Positions 52,886 to 61,336 of a stretch of 64,000 nucleotides of DNA are shown here, in pieces; position 1 is the stretch's first letter; each line of letters opens with the position of its first letter. Source of the stretch: Lactiplantibacillus plantarum EGD-AQ4 (lineage in GTDB: Bacteria; Bacillota; Bacilli; Lactobacillales; Lactobacillaceae); contig NZ_AVAQ01000007.1 in the NCBI RefSeq assembly GCF_000463075.2, positions 1 to 64,000 on the forward strand, read 5' to 3'. Below the pieces are notes generated by a model. It saw only the letters and a list, made by a program, of their open reading frames with translations, had not been told where the DNA came from and ran no database searches. The position numbers and the translations under genes were made by a program.

Positions 52886-54502
52886 CTATTTCCAATAAGC
52901 GTACCGATAAAGCGTATCCCGCAACAAGGTAAAGTGTACGCCGCCGACTTTTTTACTGATCAGGTGTGCGGCCGACGTTTGATAGATTGGGGTGACTCCT
53001 TGTTCTTGGGCAACTAACTTAGCAGCTTGTTGCATCGTCTGGTAACGCGCCTTGGTGGACTGCTTATCAGCGGTGATCGTTGAAATCAGCTTCTCATACT
53101 TGGCATTGTTGAACTTCCCGAAGTTAACGGAGTTGGTCATTGACGCCTTGTTCAAGAAATCAATTGGGTCTTGGAAGTCACTCGACCAGGACAAGGTGGC
53201 AAAATCAAAGTCACCCTTGCTGAGCGTTGAGATTTCATTAGTCAGTGGGACCGACTTCACGTTGACGGTCACCCCTTTGAGATTCTTCTGGATGGCCGCT
53301 TGAATGTATTCTGCGACTGACTTATTGATATCATTGTCGTTCGTTAATAATTGCAGCGTCAACTTCTGTTTGCCAAGACTAGCCTGAGCTTTCTTCCAGT
53401 ATTGCTTGGCCTTCGCAGGACTGTATGGGTACAAGTTACCCGTATCCGTATTGAAGTCCTTGCCAGTCGTTGGGTTCGTCGTATTACCTGATGGCACTAA
53501 CGACGTTGCCGCAACGGAACCATCTTTCAGAATGTTCTTGACCAACGATTGCCGGTTGAGCGCATAACTAACCGCCCGCCGCAAATCGGTGTTTTGTAGG
53601 GCAGAACGTTTCTGGTTCCAGAGCATGAAGTAGAGCTGGTTCAGCTTCGTAATCTTCAACTGACTCTTGAGCGATCCGCGTTGTGCCTCTGAAACTTGAG
53701 TCCCAGTAATCTGGGTCACTTGAACCTGATCGCTTTGGAACAAGTTTTCAGCGGTACTATTATTCTTGACCGTCTGAACCTTGACGTTCTTGATTTTGAC
53801 TTGTTTATGCCCATAGTAGTACGGGTTCTTCACGTATTTCCACGTGTCATTAGTCCCCGTCCAACCCTTGAGAACGTATGGCCCATTCGACAAGGTCTTC
53901 TTAGCTGAAGTTCCGTACTTATTGCCATACTTTTCCGTAAAAGTCTTATTCAACGGATAAATTTCAGTGGCCAGCCGGTAGTTGAAGTACGGCACTCGTT
54001 GTTTCAACGTAATTTGTAACTTGTACTTACCCAGGGCCTTGACGCCTAACGTCTTAACGGCCTTTTTACCGGCTGTAATGGCCGTGGCATTCTTGATTTC
54101 AGCCACATGGCCAACTTCTTGGGACTTCGTATTCGGATCAACTTGCCGTTGTAAGGAATAAACGAAGTCGGCCGCGGTTACTTTTTTACCATTCGACCAC
54201 TTTGCGTTGTGCCGCAAATTGAAGGTGTACGTCTTCCCATCATTAGTTGGCTTGACGACCTTCTTAGCAATGGCCGGCACCACTTTACCCTTTTGGTTGG
54301 TGGTGTATAGTCCCTCCATGAACTGTGCAATGGCGGCCTGGCTGACGATATCATCAGCTTTATCTGGGTCGGCCGTCGCCATCGCTTGGCTAGCAGTGAC
54401 GTTCAACGTCTTCTGCTGACTAGACTTCTGACTGCCACACCCTGCTAAGACTAACCCTAGTAACGCAATACTGACACCGCTGACCCATAATTTAATTTTC
54501 AT
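52886..54502 (-). CDS. Peptide ABC transporter substrate-binding lipoprotein (OppA family)
   Basis: The start chosen is the ATG at 54502 (GTG 54505 also possible), giving about 538 residues. A lipoprotein signal peptide ends at the lipobox LAGCGS (Cys near 22). The rest is an SBP_bac_5 protein with KWSNGKKVTAADFVYSLQRQ, LSNGPYVLKGW, RRAVSYALNRQSLVKNI and LQLLTNDNDINKSVAEYIQ. No permease or ATPase gene is alongside, so it probably works with a transporter encoded elsewhere. It is preceded by a 41-codon Cys-rich ORF in the same transcript. Confidence 0.92.
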   Translation of the reverse strand: MKIKLWVSGVSIALLGLVLAGCGSQKSSQQKTLNVTASQAMATADPDKADDIVSQAAIAQFMEGLYTTNQKGKVVPAIAKKVVKPTNDGKTYTFNLRHNAKWSNGKKVTAADFVYSLQRQVDPNTKSQEVGHVAEIKNATAITAGKKAVKTLGVKALGKYKLQITLKQRVPYFNYRLATEIYPLNKTFTEKYGNKYGTSAKKTLSNGPYVLKGWTGTNDTWKYVKNPYYYGHKQVKIKNVKVQTVKNNSTAENLFQSDQVQVTQITGTQVSEAQRGSLKSQLKITKLNQLYFMLWNQKRSALQNTDLRRAVSYALNRQSLVKNILKDGSVAATSLVPSGNTTNPTTGKDFNTDTGNLYPYSPAKAKQYWKKAQASLGKQKLTLQLLTNDNDINKSVAEYIQAAIQKNLKGVTVNVKSVPLTNEISTLSKGDFDFATLSWSSDFQDPIDFLNKASMTNSVNFGKFNNAKYEKLISTITADKQSTKARYQTMQQAAKLVAQEQGVTPIYQTSAAHLISKKVGGVHFTLLRDTLYRYAYWK

Positions 54503-54533
54503 CACTCATAACGCCTCACTTAGTAATCCTGTG

Positions 54534-54659
54534 TTATTGTCGACTGTCAACTGATTGGCAACAACAACACATCAACGGTAAGCCACCATTATCCGTTGTG
54601 AGCCGCATACTGCTAGTCTTCACAACTAATTGACCGTTTTGTGTTCCTAAGTTAGTCAT
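54534..54659 (-). CDS. 41-residue ORF with four consecutive Cys codons upstream of oppA-like gene
   Basis: An ATG at 54659 follows TAGGAGGAATCACG, a strong ribosome-binding site, and lies about 30 nt after the likely transcription start. The peptide begins MTNLGTQNGQLVVKTSSMRL and ends LPLMCCCCQSVDSRQ. It has no signal peptide or membrane helix. It ends 29 nt before the binding-protein start. It could be a leader peptide sensing cysteine supply or a small secreted or processed peptide. Confidence 0.7.
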   Translation of the reverse strand: MTNLGTQNGQLVVKTSSMRLTTDNGGLPLMCCCCQSVDSRQ

Positions 54660-54697
54660 CGTGATTCCTCCTAAATAATTAAAAACTAGTTAAGATA

Positions 54698-54726
54698 AGA
54701 TTAGTGCTAGAGTTTACATCTGTCAA
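54698..54726 (-). promoter_or_regulatory. Promoter of the Cys-rich ORF and oppA-like gene
   Basis: On the minus strand TTGACA (54721-54726), a 17-nt spacer and TAATCT (54698-54703) form a near-consensus promoter. Confidence 0.75.
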
Positions 54727-54884
54727 CTAAAAGTTTTCATGGCGCGTGTAACTGTCGCTGATTAAGAGATTCAGTTCAATATTGCTGACGAACCAAAATT
54801 AGATTTGTCAGCATGGCAAATGAGAGTTGACCCTGTACTAGATGATTAGCTGGGTCTAAGGTGCGCCAAGCAATTGGTTTACTG

Positions 54885-55716
54885 TTCGTCGGCAGATGCG
54901 CGCCCTAGTCCGACTTCCGGGGCCGGCTGACAACGCTGGAACAGGGCGGACATCGATTTGAACTCACGCAGAAAATCACTGTGCAATTTCAAATACGAGT
55001 CTTCTTCTAGCCCGGGAAGACCACCCGGACAAGAAGAATTTCGCCCTTGAGCATTGTCAGCCAGCCCCTCCAGTCGGGAAGCCGCTCGAATGGCAGATGA
55101 ACGGCCACCTATCTGGGTGCAATTGACCACTGAAATATTAGGTGAATGGGCCTTTATGCAAACTTTGAAGTAGCATCGATGACGATTTATTGAGCTTAAA
55201 TACTAATATGATTGCCTGAAGATTATTGAGCAACTTGTTGGATGGAAACTATCCTTCAAGTTAGACGACGTATTTGCCATCCGTTTAAAATTTAAGACTT
55301 TTACATTGTAAGTGCCTAGAGAAAATTCTGACAATGTTCAGTGATACTGCGTCCTCCTATTAATTAGAATACGAGTATGATAGCTTTTATCAGAAGCTTA
55401 TCTTACAGTTTATTACCAAAATAACTGTTTACTAAGAGTCAACGACCAGTTCATTTAAAGTTGGGTCCGCACATGTCCGCCTTTCGAATACAATCCCGGC
55501 TGGAAGGTATTCTGGGCAAGGCCAAGTGGTGAAATTTCACTTAGCAAGCGTTTTGTGCTTGGTTAGTGAAAGACCAGTATTTAAGACGTGGTTTGTCGGC
55601 TTAAATCTGTGTCCACCGCGTTCCGACCATTGCCCAGAATGCCTGGAAGCCGGCCTAGGACGAATCTGCAACTGAAAGTTTACGCTAATTTGCTTTGTTT
55701 CCAGCGGTTCTCAGCT
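54885..55716. repeat. Long structured noncoding repeat, copy B
   Basis: This is the second copy of the element at 40299-41296, in the same orientation. The two conserved hairpin ends are 54885-55140 and 55439-55716, separated by about 300 bp with little similarity to copy A. Several sequence differences are compensated on the opposite hairpin arm, e.g. GCCGGCTGACAA facing TTGTCAGCCAGC. No gene is supported inside. Confidence 0.8.
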
Positions 55717-55749
55717 GGCTGCCTTTGAACTTAAACTTAGTTTTTTGAT

Positions 55750-55820
55750 CATTTTTAGTACCAAAATACTGAAGTACTAAGACGTTAAATTACTGAGGTA
55801 CCAAAGTACTAAAATACTAA
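55750..55820. repeat. Short degenerate AGTACTAAA-type repeats
   Basis: AGTACCAAAATACTGAAGTA and AAAGTACTAAAATACTAAAA are loosely repeated. This may be a low-complexity spacer. Confidence 0.5.
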
Positions 55821-55822
55821 AA

Positions 55823-55875
55823 AAGTGTCACAGCACACAGCCATCCATCAAGAATAGCTGTGCACTGTGGCACTT
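55823..55875 (-). terminator. Terminator of the proBA operon
   Basis: On the minus strand AAGTGCCACAGTGCACAGC pairs with GCTGTGTGCTGTGACACTT and is followed by TTTT. Confidence 0.85.
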
Positions 55876-55902
55876 CTTATATTTGCTTAAGTTAACATCC
55901 GC

Positions 55903-57141
55903 TTAATGGCGAACTTGGCCGTTACCGTCAATCACATACTTATATGAGGTGAGTTCGGCTAAGCCCATTGGCCCACGGGCGTGTAATTTCTGCGTTGAAA
56001 TACCAATTTCAGCGCCGAAGCCAAATTCAAAGCCGTCGGTGAACCGAGTTGAGGCGTTAATATAGACGCATGCCGCATTGACCCGTTGCTGGAAGATTTT
56101 ACCTGCTTGGTAATTATCCGTCACAATTGCTTCCGAATGTTGCGTATTGTAGCGGTTGATGTGTGCAATGGCGGCCGCTTCTGAATCCACGACTTTCACC
56201 GCAATGATCAAATCATTATACTCGGTACCCCAGTCGGCATCCGTCGCTGGCACGACATCCGGTACAATTGCTTGGGTCGCCTGATCACCACGAACTTCGA
56301 CGCCCTGGTCACGCAATGCTTGAATCATACTTGGTAAGTACGCTGCCGCAACGTCTTGATGGATCAAGAGTTTTTCGGTTGCATTGCAGACGGAAGGCCG
56401 TTGAACCTTACCGTTAATGACAATGTCCGTGGCCATTTGCAACTGCGCATCCTTATCAACGTAGACGTGGCAATTGCCGGCACCCGTTTCAATGACGGGC
56501 ACCGTGGCTTTGGCGAGGACCGTCTGAATCAAACGTGCACTGCCCCGTGGAATCAAGACATCCACGTAGTCTGTCAGTTGCATGAACTTCTCGGCCGTGG
56601 CATGCGAGGTATCCGTAATCAATTGGATTGCATTCTCGTCCACATCGTTAGCACGTAAAGCGCCACGAAGAACTTGAACTAACGCTTGGTTAGAGTGAAT
56701 TGCTTCCTTGCCACCCCGTAAAATGACGGCGTTTCCCGTCTTAAAACAGAGTGCAGAGGCGTCGACCGTCACGTTCGGGCGTGCTTCGAAAATCATCCCG
56801 ATGACCCCAAGTGGCACCCGTTCCTTTGCAATCATCAGACCAGCTTCATTGCGCCAAGCACGGTCGACATTACCGATTGGGTCGGGCAAAGCCACCACTT
56901 GTTTGAGACCAGTTGCCATCGCTTTGATCCGGTCAGCAGTCAGTCTGAGCCGATCCACGAACTTTTCAGGAACTTGCGGGTTTTCTAAGTCCTTCGCATT
57001 GGCTGCTAGAATTTCATCTTGCTGGGCCGTTAAAGCTGCGGCCATTGCTAACAATACTTGATTCTTTTGCATCGTGGACAGTAATCCCAGCGAATAGCTG
57101 GCCTGCTGTGCGCGTTGCCCTAATTGTGCTAAGTCTTCCAT
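55903..57141 (-). CDS. proA: Gamma-glutamyl phosphate reductase
   Basis: The 412-residue aldehyde-dehydrogenase-fold enzyme has RVPLGVIGMIFEARPNVTVD, the cofactor-binding NAVILRGGKEA, VPVIETGAGNCHVYVD, and the catalytic Cys in RPSVCNATEKLL. It reduces glutamyl-5-phosphate to the semialdehyde in proline synthesis. The start follows GGAGG. It lies 23 nt after proB. Confidence 0.97.
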   Translation of the reverse strand: MEDLAQLGQRAQQASYSLGLLSTMQKNQVLLAMAAALTAQQDEILAANAKDLENPQVPEKFVDRLRLTADRIKAMATGLKQVVALPDPIGNVDRAWRNEAGLMIAKERVPLGVIGMIFEARPNVTVDASALCFKTGNAVILRGGKEAIHSNQALVQVLRGALRANDVDENAIQLITDTSHATAEKFMQLTDYVDVLIPRGSARLIQTVLAKATVPVIETGAGNCHVYVDKDAQLQMATDIVINGKVQRPSVCNATEKLLIHQDVAAAYLPSMIQALRDQGVEVRGDQATQAIVPDVVPATDADWGTEYNDLIIAVKVVDSEAAAIAHINRYNTQHSEAIVTDNYQAGKIFQQRVNAACVYINASTRFTDGFEFGFGAEIGISTQKLHARGPMGLAELTSYKYVIDGNGQVRH

Positions 57142-57164
57142 GCCATTTGTCCTCCTATTCTCGT

Positions 57165-57962
57165 CTAACCAAAAAGTGTGCCGACGGGTTCGCCAGCCAA
57201 AATTTGAAAAATCACGCTAGGATCCGCACCATTCGCCAAAATCATCTGGCCGTGCGCGTCAATCATCCGTTCAGCAGCTTTGAGCTTCGTGACCATGCCG
57301 CCTGTACCAAAACGACTGCCACTACCACCAGCGAGTTCGTACGTGTGCTGATCGACCTTCTCAATATGGGCCAGTAACTGCGCTTGCGCATCAGCATTTG
57401 GATTACCATCATAAAAGCCATCAATATCGGATAGCATAATCAGTAGATCCGCGCCAATATTGGTCGCTACGATGGCTGAGAGTTGATCGTTATCACCAAA
57501 CTTGGTCTCGTGGTCCAATTCATCCACGGCGACCGTATCATTTTCATTCACGATTGGCACCACATTTTGCTTGAGCAACGCTTCAAAGGTATTCAACACA
57601 TTGTGATGGCTCTTGGGATAAACAAAAATGTCGCGTGTTAATAGTAGTTGACCGATTTTTTGTTCATAAATAGCAAACCGTTCTTTATAAATCGAAATCA
57701 ATTCAGTTTGACCGATTGCTGCGATTGCTTGTTGTTCTGGAATTGCTTTTGGCCGTTGCTTCAAGCCCATGTAATTCAAACCGACACCAATGGCCCCCGA
57801 GGAGACGAGTACGACCTCGCGTCCCCGATGCCGCATTGCACTAATCACAAAGGCTAATTGATCGATTGCACGTAAATTGATCGACCCATCGGGATACACT
57901 AACGTACTCGTCCCAACTTTGATTACGACGCGTTTGGCGTGCAATTTTCGCATCACTTTCAT
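57165..57962 (-). CDS. proB: Glutamate 5-kinase
   Basis: The 265-residue amino acid kinase lacks the C-terminal PUA domain found in the long form. Motifs are VVIKVGTSTL, VLVSSGAIGVGLN, IVNENDTVA, FGDNDQLSAIVATNIGADLL and GTGGMVTKLKAAE. It phosphorylates glutamate in the first step of proline synthesis and is the first gene of proBA. Confidence 0.97.
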   Translation of the reverse strand: MKVMRKLHAKRVVIKVGTSTLVYPDGSINLRAIDQLAFVISAMRHRGREVVLVSSGAIGVGLNYMGLKQRPKAIPEQQAIAAIGQTELISIYKERFAIYEQKIGQLLLTRDIFVYPKSHHNVLNTFEALLKQNVVPIVNENDTVAVDELDHETKFGDNDQLSAIVATNIGADLLIMLSDIDGFYDGNPNADAQAQLLAHIEKVDQHTYELAGGSGSRFGTGGMVTKLKAAERMIDAHGQMILANGADPSVIFQILAGEPVGTLFG

Positions 57963-57982
57963 GACGACACCATCTTTTCTGA

Positions 57983-59206
57983 TTATTTTGTTTCACGTGA
58001 AACATTGGTTTTTAAATCTGTTTTCATATAATTAACCGCGCGTGGGTGATTCAAATGTACCACCCCAACATTGACCGCTAACACAATTAGTAGGACAACG
58101 AATGCGAGTAGAAACAACGCTTTGTACGACCAGTTGTCGATAATCACCCCGCCGAACAGTGGCCCGAGTGAGCGGCCCAGTGCACAAAAGGCCTGGACTA
58201 ATCCTTGGTAACGGCCCTTGGCACTGATTGGCGACAACTGACTGACTAGCGTTGGCATCGCCGGTGACCAGGTGGCCTCGCCAATCGTTAAGAGGACCAT
58301 CGCGAAGATAAAATGCGGATAGTCGTGGGCAATTACTAACGATAAAAACGATAACCCGACAAATAACATGCCAAAGAAGAATTGATAATAGAGATTCTTG
58401 ATCCGATCGCCTAACAAGCTCAAGATGCTTTGAATCAGCACCAGTAACCCAGCGTTGATCGTCCACAAGAAGCTGTAGTTTCTTAGTGGCATCCCGAGGT
58501 TGGTCATGTAGACCGAGAGATTGCTGACCCATTGTTCATAGAGCAACCAAATAATAAATAAACTAATAAAAAAGGTCCACACGATATGGAAATTAGCACG
58601 AGGCAATTGGATATTTTGACCCTGTCGCGGATCAACGCCCGTGACATTCGATGAATCCACGTTATATTCAAATAGCGCGATAATCAAGAAAATCACGAAT
58701 AAACTGGTCGTCAGTGAGAACAATAACTGCATGCCCATACTGTAGACGATTCCCACCAGCATCGTACCAAACACCACGCCAAGATTGGCGGCTAAGTACA
58801 TCAGCGTGAAGGTTCGCCGGACTTTGTCACGGGGCACACTGGCCGCCAGCGCGTTAAACATCGTATTCAACCAACCACTGGCAAACCCGGTCACTACTAG
58901 TAGTAACGGATACCACGGCCAACCATGGAAAAAGATCAGCGCGAAGTTGGCTAGTCCGTTCAAACCAATTCCCATTAGTAACAAGTGATAGGGGTTGCCG
59001 CGGTCAAAGATTCGCCCGCCGATGGTGCTAGCTAACACGTTGGCGACCGAATTAAGCATTAAGACTACCCCCGTCTCCGTTAACGACTTTCCTAAGACGT
59101 TATGCATATAAATCGTCGTTAACGGCCAAATAAAGCTCATACCGATGTTATTCATGAACTGCCCGGCAATCAGCCAGGGGGTCTTAATCAACTGTTTTTG
59201 TGCCAC
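57983..59206 (-). CDS. Major facilitator superfamily transporter
   Basis: The 407-residue protein has about 12 hydrophobic helices. MFS signatures include GGRIFDRGNPY (loop 2-3 motif A-like) and RGPLFGGVIIDNW near the end. Translation likely starts at GTG 59206. Its last residues NVSRETK are encoded by a parS-type palindrome (57989-58004). The substrate is unknown; multidrug-efflux-like relatives exist in lactobacilli. Confidence 0.9.
   Translation of the reverse strand: MAQKQLIKTPWLIAGQFMNNIGMSFIWPLTTIYMHNVLGKSLTETGVVLMLNSVANVLASTIGGRIFDRGNPYHLLLMGIGLNGLANFALIFFHGWPWYPLLLVVTGFASGWLNTMFNALAASVPRDKVRRTFTLMYLAANLGVVFGTMLVGIVYSMGMQLLFSLTTSLFVIFLIIALFEYNVDSSNVTGVDPRQGQNIQLPRANFHIVWTFFISLFIIWLLYEQWVSNLSVYMTNLGMPLRNYSFLWTINAGLLVLIQSILSLLGDRIKNLYYQFFFGMLFVGLSFLSLVIAHDYPHFIFAMVLLTIGEATWSPAMPTLVSQLSPISAKGRYQGLVQAFCALGRSLGPLFGGVIIDNWSYKALFLLAFVVLLIVLAVNVGVVHLNHPRAVNYMKTDLKTNVSRETK
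57989..58004. promoter_or_regulatory. parS-type site within the MFS gene end
   Basis: TGTTTCACGTGAAACA is identical to the site at 4810-4825. It lies inside the coding sequence, specifying VSRET. Confidence 0.85.
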
Positions 59207-59389
59207 ACCATCACCACCATCTTCTACCTAAATATCGATTAATACTTACTTTGAGCGAACGTATTGAAAAGTGTTCACTTGAAATTTTAATCTGTCTACT
59301 TTTCATCATAGCAAAATTTATTCAAAATAACAGGGGCATTTATATTTTGATTACTGACTCTCATCCGGGTGTCTCCCAAAAGCCGACTC

Positions 59390-59424
59390 AAAAAAGCCCC
59401 CTTAACATACAATTAAGGAGGCTT
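59390..59424 (-). terminator. Terminator of dnaB
   Basis: AAGCCTCCTTAA and TTAAGGGGGCTT pair on the minus strand and are followed by TTTT. Confidence 0.8.
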
Positions 59425-59427
59425 GAT

Positions 59428-60855
59428 TTAAGCTTGCGGATCCTGTGCATAGGATACCGACGAGAATTTATTGAATGGTTTGACGAATAATAGTTTGACC
59501 GTTCCCCGCGCACCGGCACGGTTCTTTTCGATGATAACTTCAACTTCACCGACGTCTTCGGAAGCGTCCTGCTCACGGGGATCACCGCCGTTGAAGTCAC
59601 CGCCACCACCGCCAAAGTTGCCGCCGTCATCATCGTCGCCGCCTTCACGTTCGTAGTAATCTTCCCGGTATAAGAAGGCAACGATATCCGCATCTTGTTC
59701 AATTGACCCAGATTCACGAATATCAGACAGCACTGGTCGTTTATCTTGACGTTGTTCAACGCCACGTGACAATTGGGATAGCGCAATGACGGGCACACCA
59801 AGTTCCTTTGCGAGCTTCTTCATTTGTCGTGAAATTTCAGAAACTTCTTGTTGCCGACTTTCAGTGTTACTACCTTCGATCAGCTGCAAGTAATCGACAA
59901 CGATCAGGCCCAAATTACCTTGTTCCTTCGCCAACCGCCGACTCTTGGCACGAATTTCAGACATCTTGATACCAGGCGTGTCGTCAATAAAGATACTGGC
60001 CTTGGAGAGACTCCCCATCGCGACCACCAAGTGTTCCCACTCTTCTTCATTCAACTGCCCAGTTCGCAAGTGGCCGGCATCGATACTCCCTTCAGCACAC
60101 AGCATCCGGTTAACTAACGATTCGGCCCCCATTTCGAGACTAAAAATTGCGACCGTCGTATCGGTCTTGGTCGCCACATTTTGCGCGATGTTTAAGACAA
60201 AGGCCGTCTTACCAACGGCTGGCCGGGCTGCCAAGATAATCAAGTTATCTGGTTGCAGTCCCGCCGTCATCTTGTCGAGTTCGGCAAAGCCAGTCGGTAA
60301 CCCGGTAATATCATCGTCATTTTGGTATAACCGGTCGATTTCTTCGATGGACGCATTCAATACATCCGAAATCGACTTAAACCCACTCTGATTACGCTGT
60401 TCTGATACGTTCATGATGTCACGTTCGGCATCATCCAATAACGTCGTTACGTCGTCATTTTCAGTGTAAGCTTTTTGCGTGATTTCCGTCGCGGTCTTGA
60501 TCAAGCGCCGCACCGTGGCTTTTTGTGCCACGATTTTAGCATAGTAGCCGGCATTAGCAGCCGTTGGTACTGAACCAGCCAGTTCAGCAATGTAGCTCAT
60601 CCCACCGACGTCTTCCAATTGATTTTGGGCCGTCAATAAATCGCTGACCGTCACCGCATCAATCGCTTCGTCCCGGTCATTCAAGGTCACCATGCTGGCA
60701 AAAATGATTTGATGTGCGCGGCGATAGAAATCTTGCGCTTCGACAAACTCCATGGCTTCCACGAGGGCGTCACTATTCAGGAAAATGGCCCCTAAGACCG
60801 CTTTTTCAGCTTCAATATTTTGTGGTGGGGTTTGATCCAGCACATCGTTGTTCAT
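59428..60855 (-). CDS. dnaB: Replicative DNA helicase
   Basis: The 475-residue DnaB-family helicase has an N-terminal domain (1-105, QNIEAEKAVLGAIFLNSDAL), a linker, and a RecA-like domain with Walker A AARPAVGKTAF (about 209), Walker B LIVVDYLQLI and LSQLSRGVEQR. Its C-terminus contains a Gly/Asp-rich insertion (DDDDGGNFGGGGGDFNGGDP) before EVEVIIEKNRAGARGTV, longer than in Bacillus DnaC. It unwinds the fork. It lies 15 nt past rplI. Confidence 0.97.
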   Translation of the reverse strand: MNNDVLDQTPPQNIEAEKAVLGAIFLNSDALVEAMEFVEAQDFYRRAHQIIFASMVTLNDRDEAIDAVTVSDLLTAQNQLEDVGGMSYIAELAGSVPTAANAGYYAKIVAQKATVRRLIKTATEITQKAYTENDDVTTLLDDAERDIMNVSEQRNQSGFKSISDVLNASIEEIDRLYQNDDDITGLPTGFAELDKMTAGLQPDNLIILAARPAVGKTAFVLNIAQNVATKTDTTVAIFSLEMGAESLVNRMLCAEGSIDAGHLRTGQLNEEEWEHLVVAMGSLSKASIFIDDTPGIKMSEIRAKSRRLAKEQGNLGLIVVDYLQLIEGSNTESRQQEVSEISRQMKKLAKELGVPVIALSQLSRGVEQRQDKRPVLSDIRESGSIEQDADIVAFLYREDYYEREGGDDDDGGNFGGGGGDFNGGDPREQDASEDVGEVEVIIEKNRAGARGTVKLLFVKPFNKFSSVSYAQDPQA

Positions 60856-60870
60856 TTATGATCCGTCCTT

Positions 60871-61323
60871 TTACTTTTCGACAACGTGCACGCGAATTTT
60901 CGCCGTTACTTCTGGGTGTAACTTGACGGGCACGTTGGTGTAACCTAATACCCGAATTGGGTCTGGCAATTCGATTTTACGTTTATCTAACTTAACTTGA
61001 TATTGGTCCGCTAAAGCCGTGGCAATTTGCTTGCTAGGAATTGAGCCGAACAAACGGCCATCGGTACCAGCCTTGGCTTTTAATTCAACGACCGTTTCGT
61101 CAGCTTCGAGCGCTGTTTTAATTTTCTTAGCTTCAGCTAACTCTTCGGCAGCCCGGGCTGCTTCGGACTTTTGTTCAGCCTTCAACGTGTTGATGGCCGC
61201 TTTAGTGGCTTCCTTCGCCAATCCTTTTTTGATTAAAAAGTTAGTGGCGTACCCATCCGGCACGTTCTTGATTTGACCACGTTTTCCTTTTCCACGAACA
61301 TCACTCAAAAAAATAACTTGCAT
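60871..61323 (-). CDS. rplI: 50S ribosomal protein L9
   Basis: The 150-residue L9 starts [20 protein letters not shown], has the long connecting helix (about 40-75) and the C-terminal RNA-binding domain ending [18 protein letters not shown]. It binds 23S rRNA at the base of the L1 stalk. It lies between gdpP and dnaB in the order usual for Firmicutes. Confidence 0.98.
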   Translation of the reverse strand: MQVIFLSDVRGKGKRGQIKNVPDGYATNFLIKKGLAKEATKAAINTLKAEQKSEAARAAEELAEAKKIKTALEADETVVELKAKAGTDGRLFGSIPSKQIATALADQYQVKLDKRKIELPDPIRVLGYTNVPVKLHPEVTAKIRVHVVEK

Positions 61324-61336
61324 CTTGTCTTCACTC

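Noticed and set aside
54879-55130. 83-residue ORF in structured repeat B
   Set aside because: It runs antisense through the hairpin, is not preserved as a full frame in copy A, and has no ribosome-binding site.
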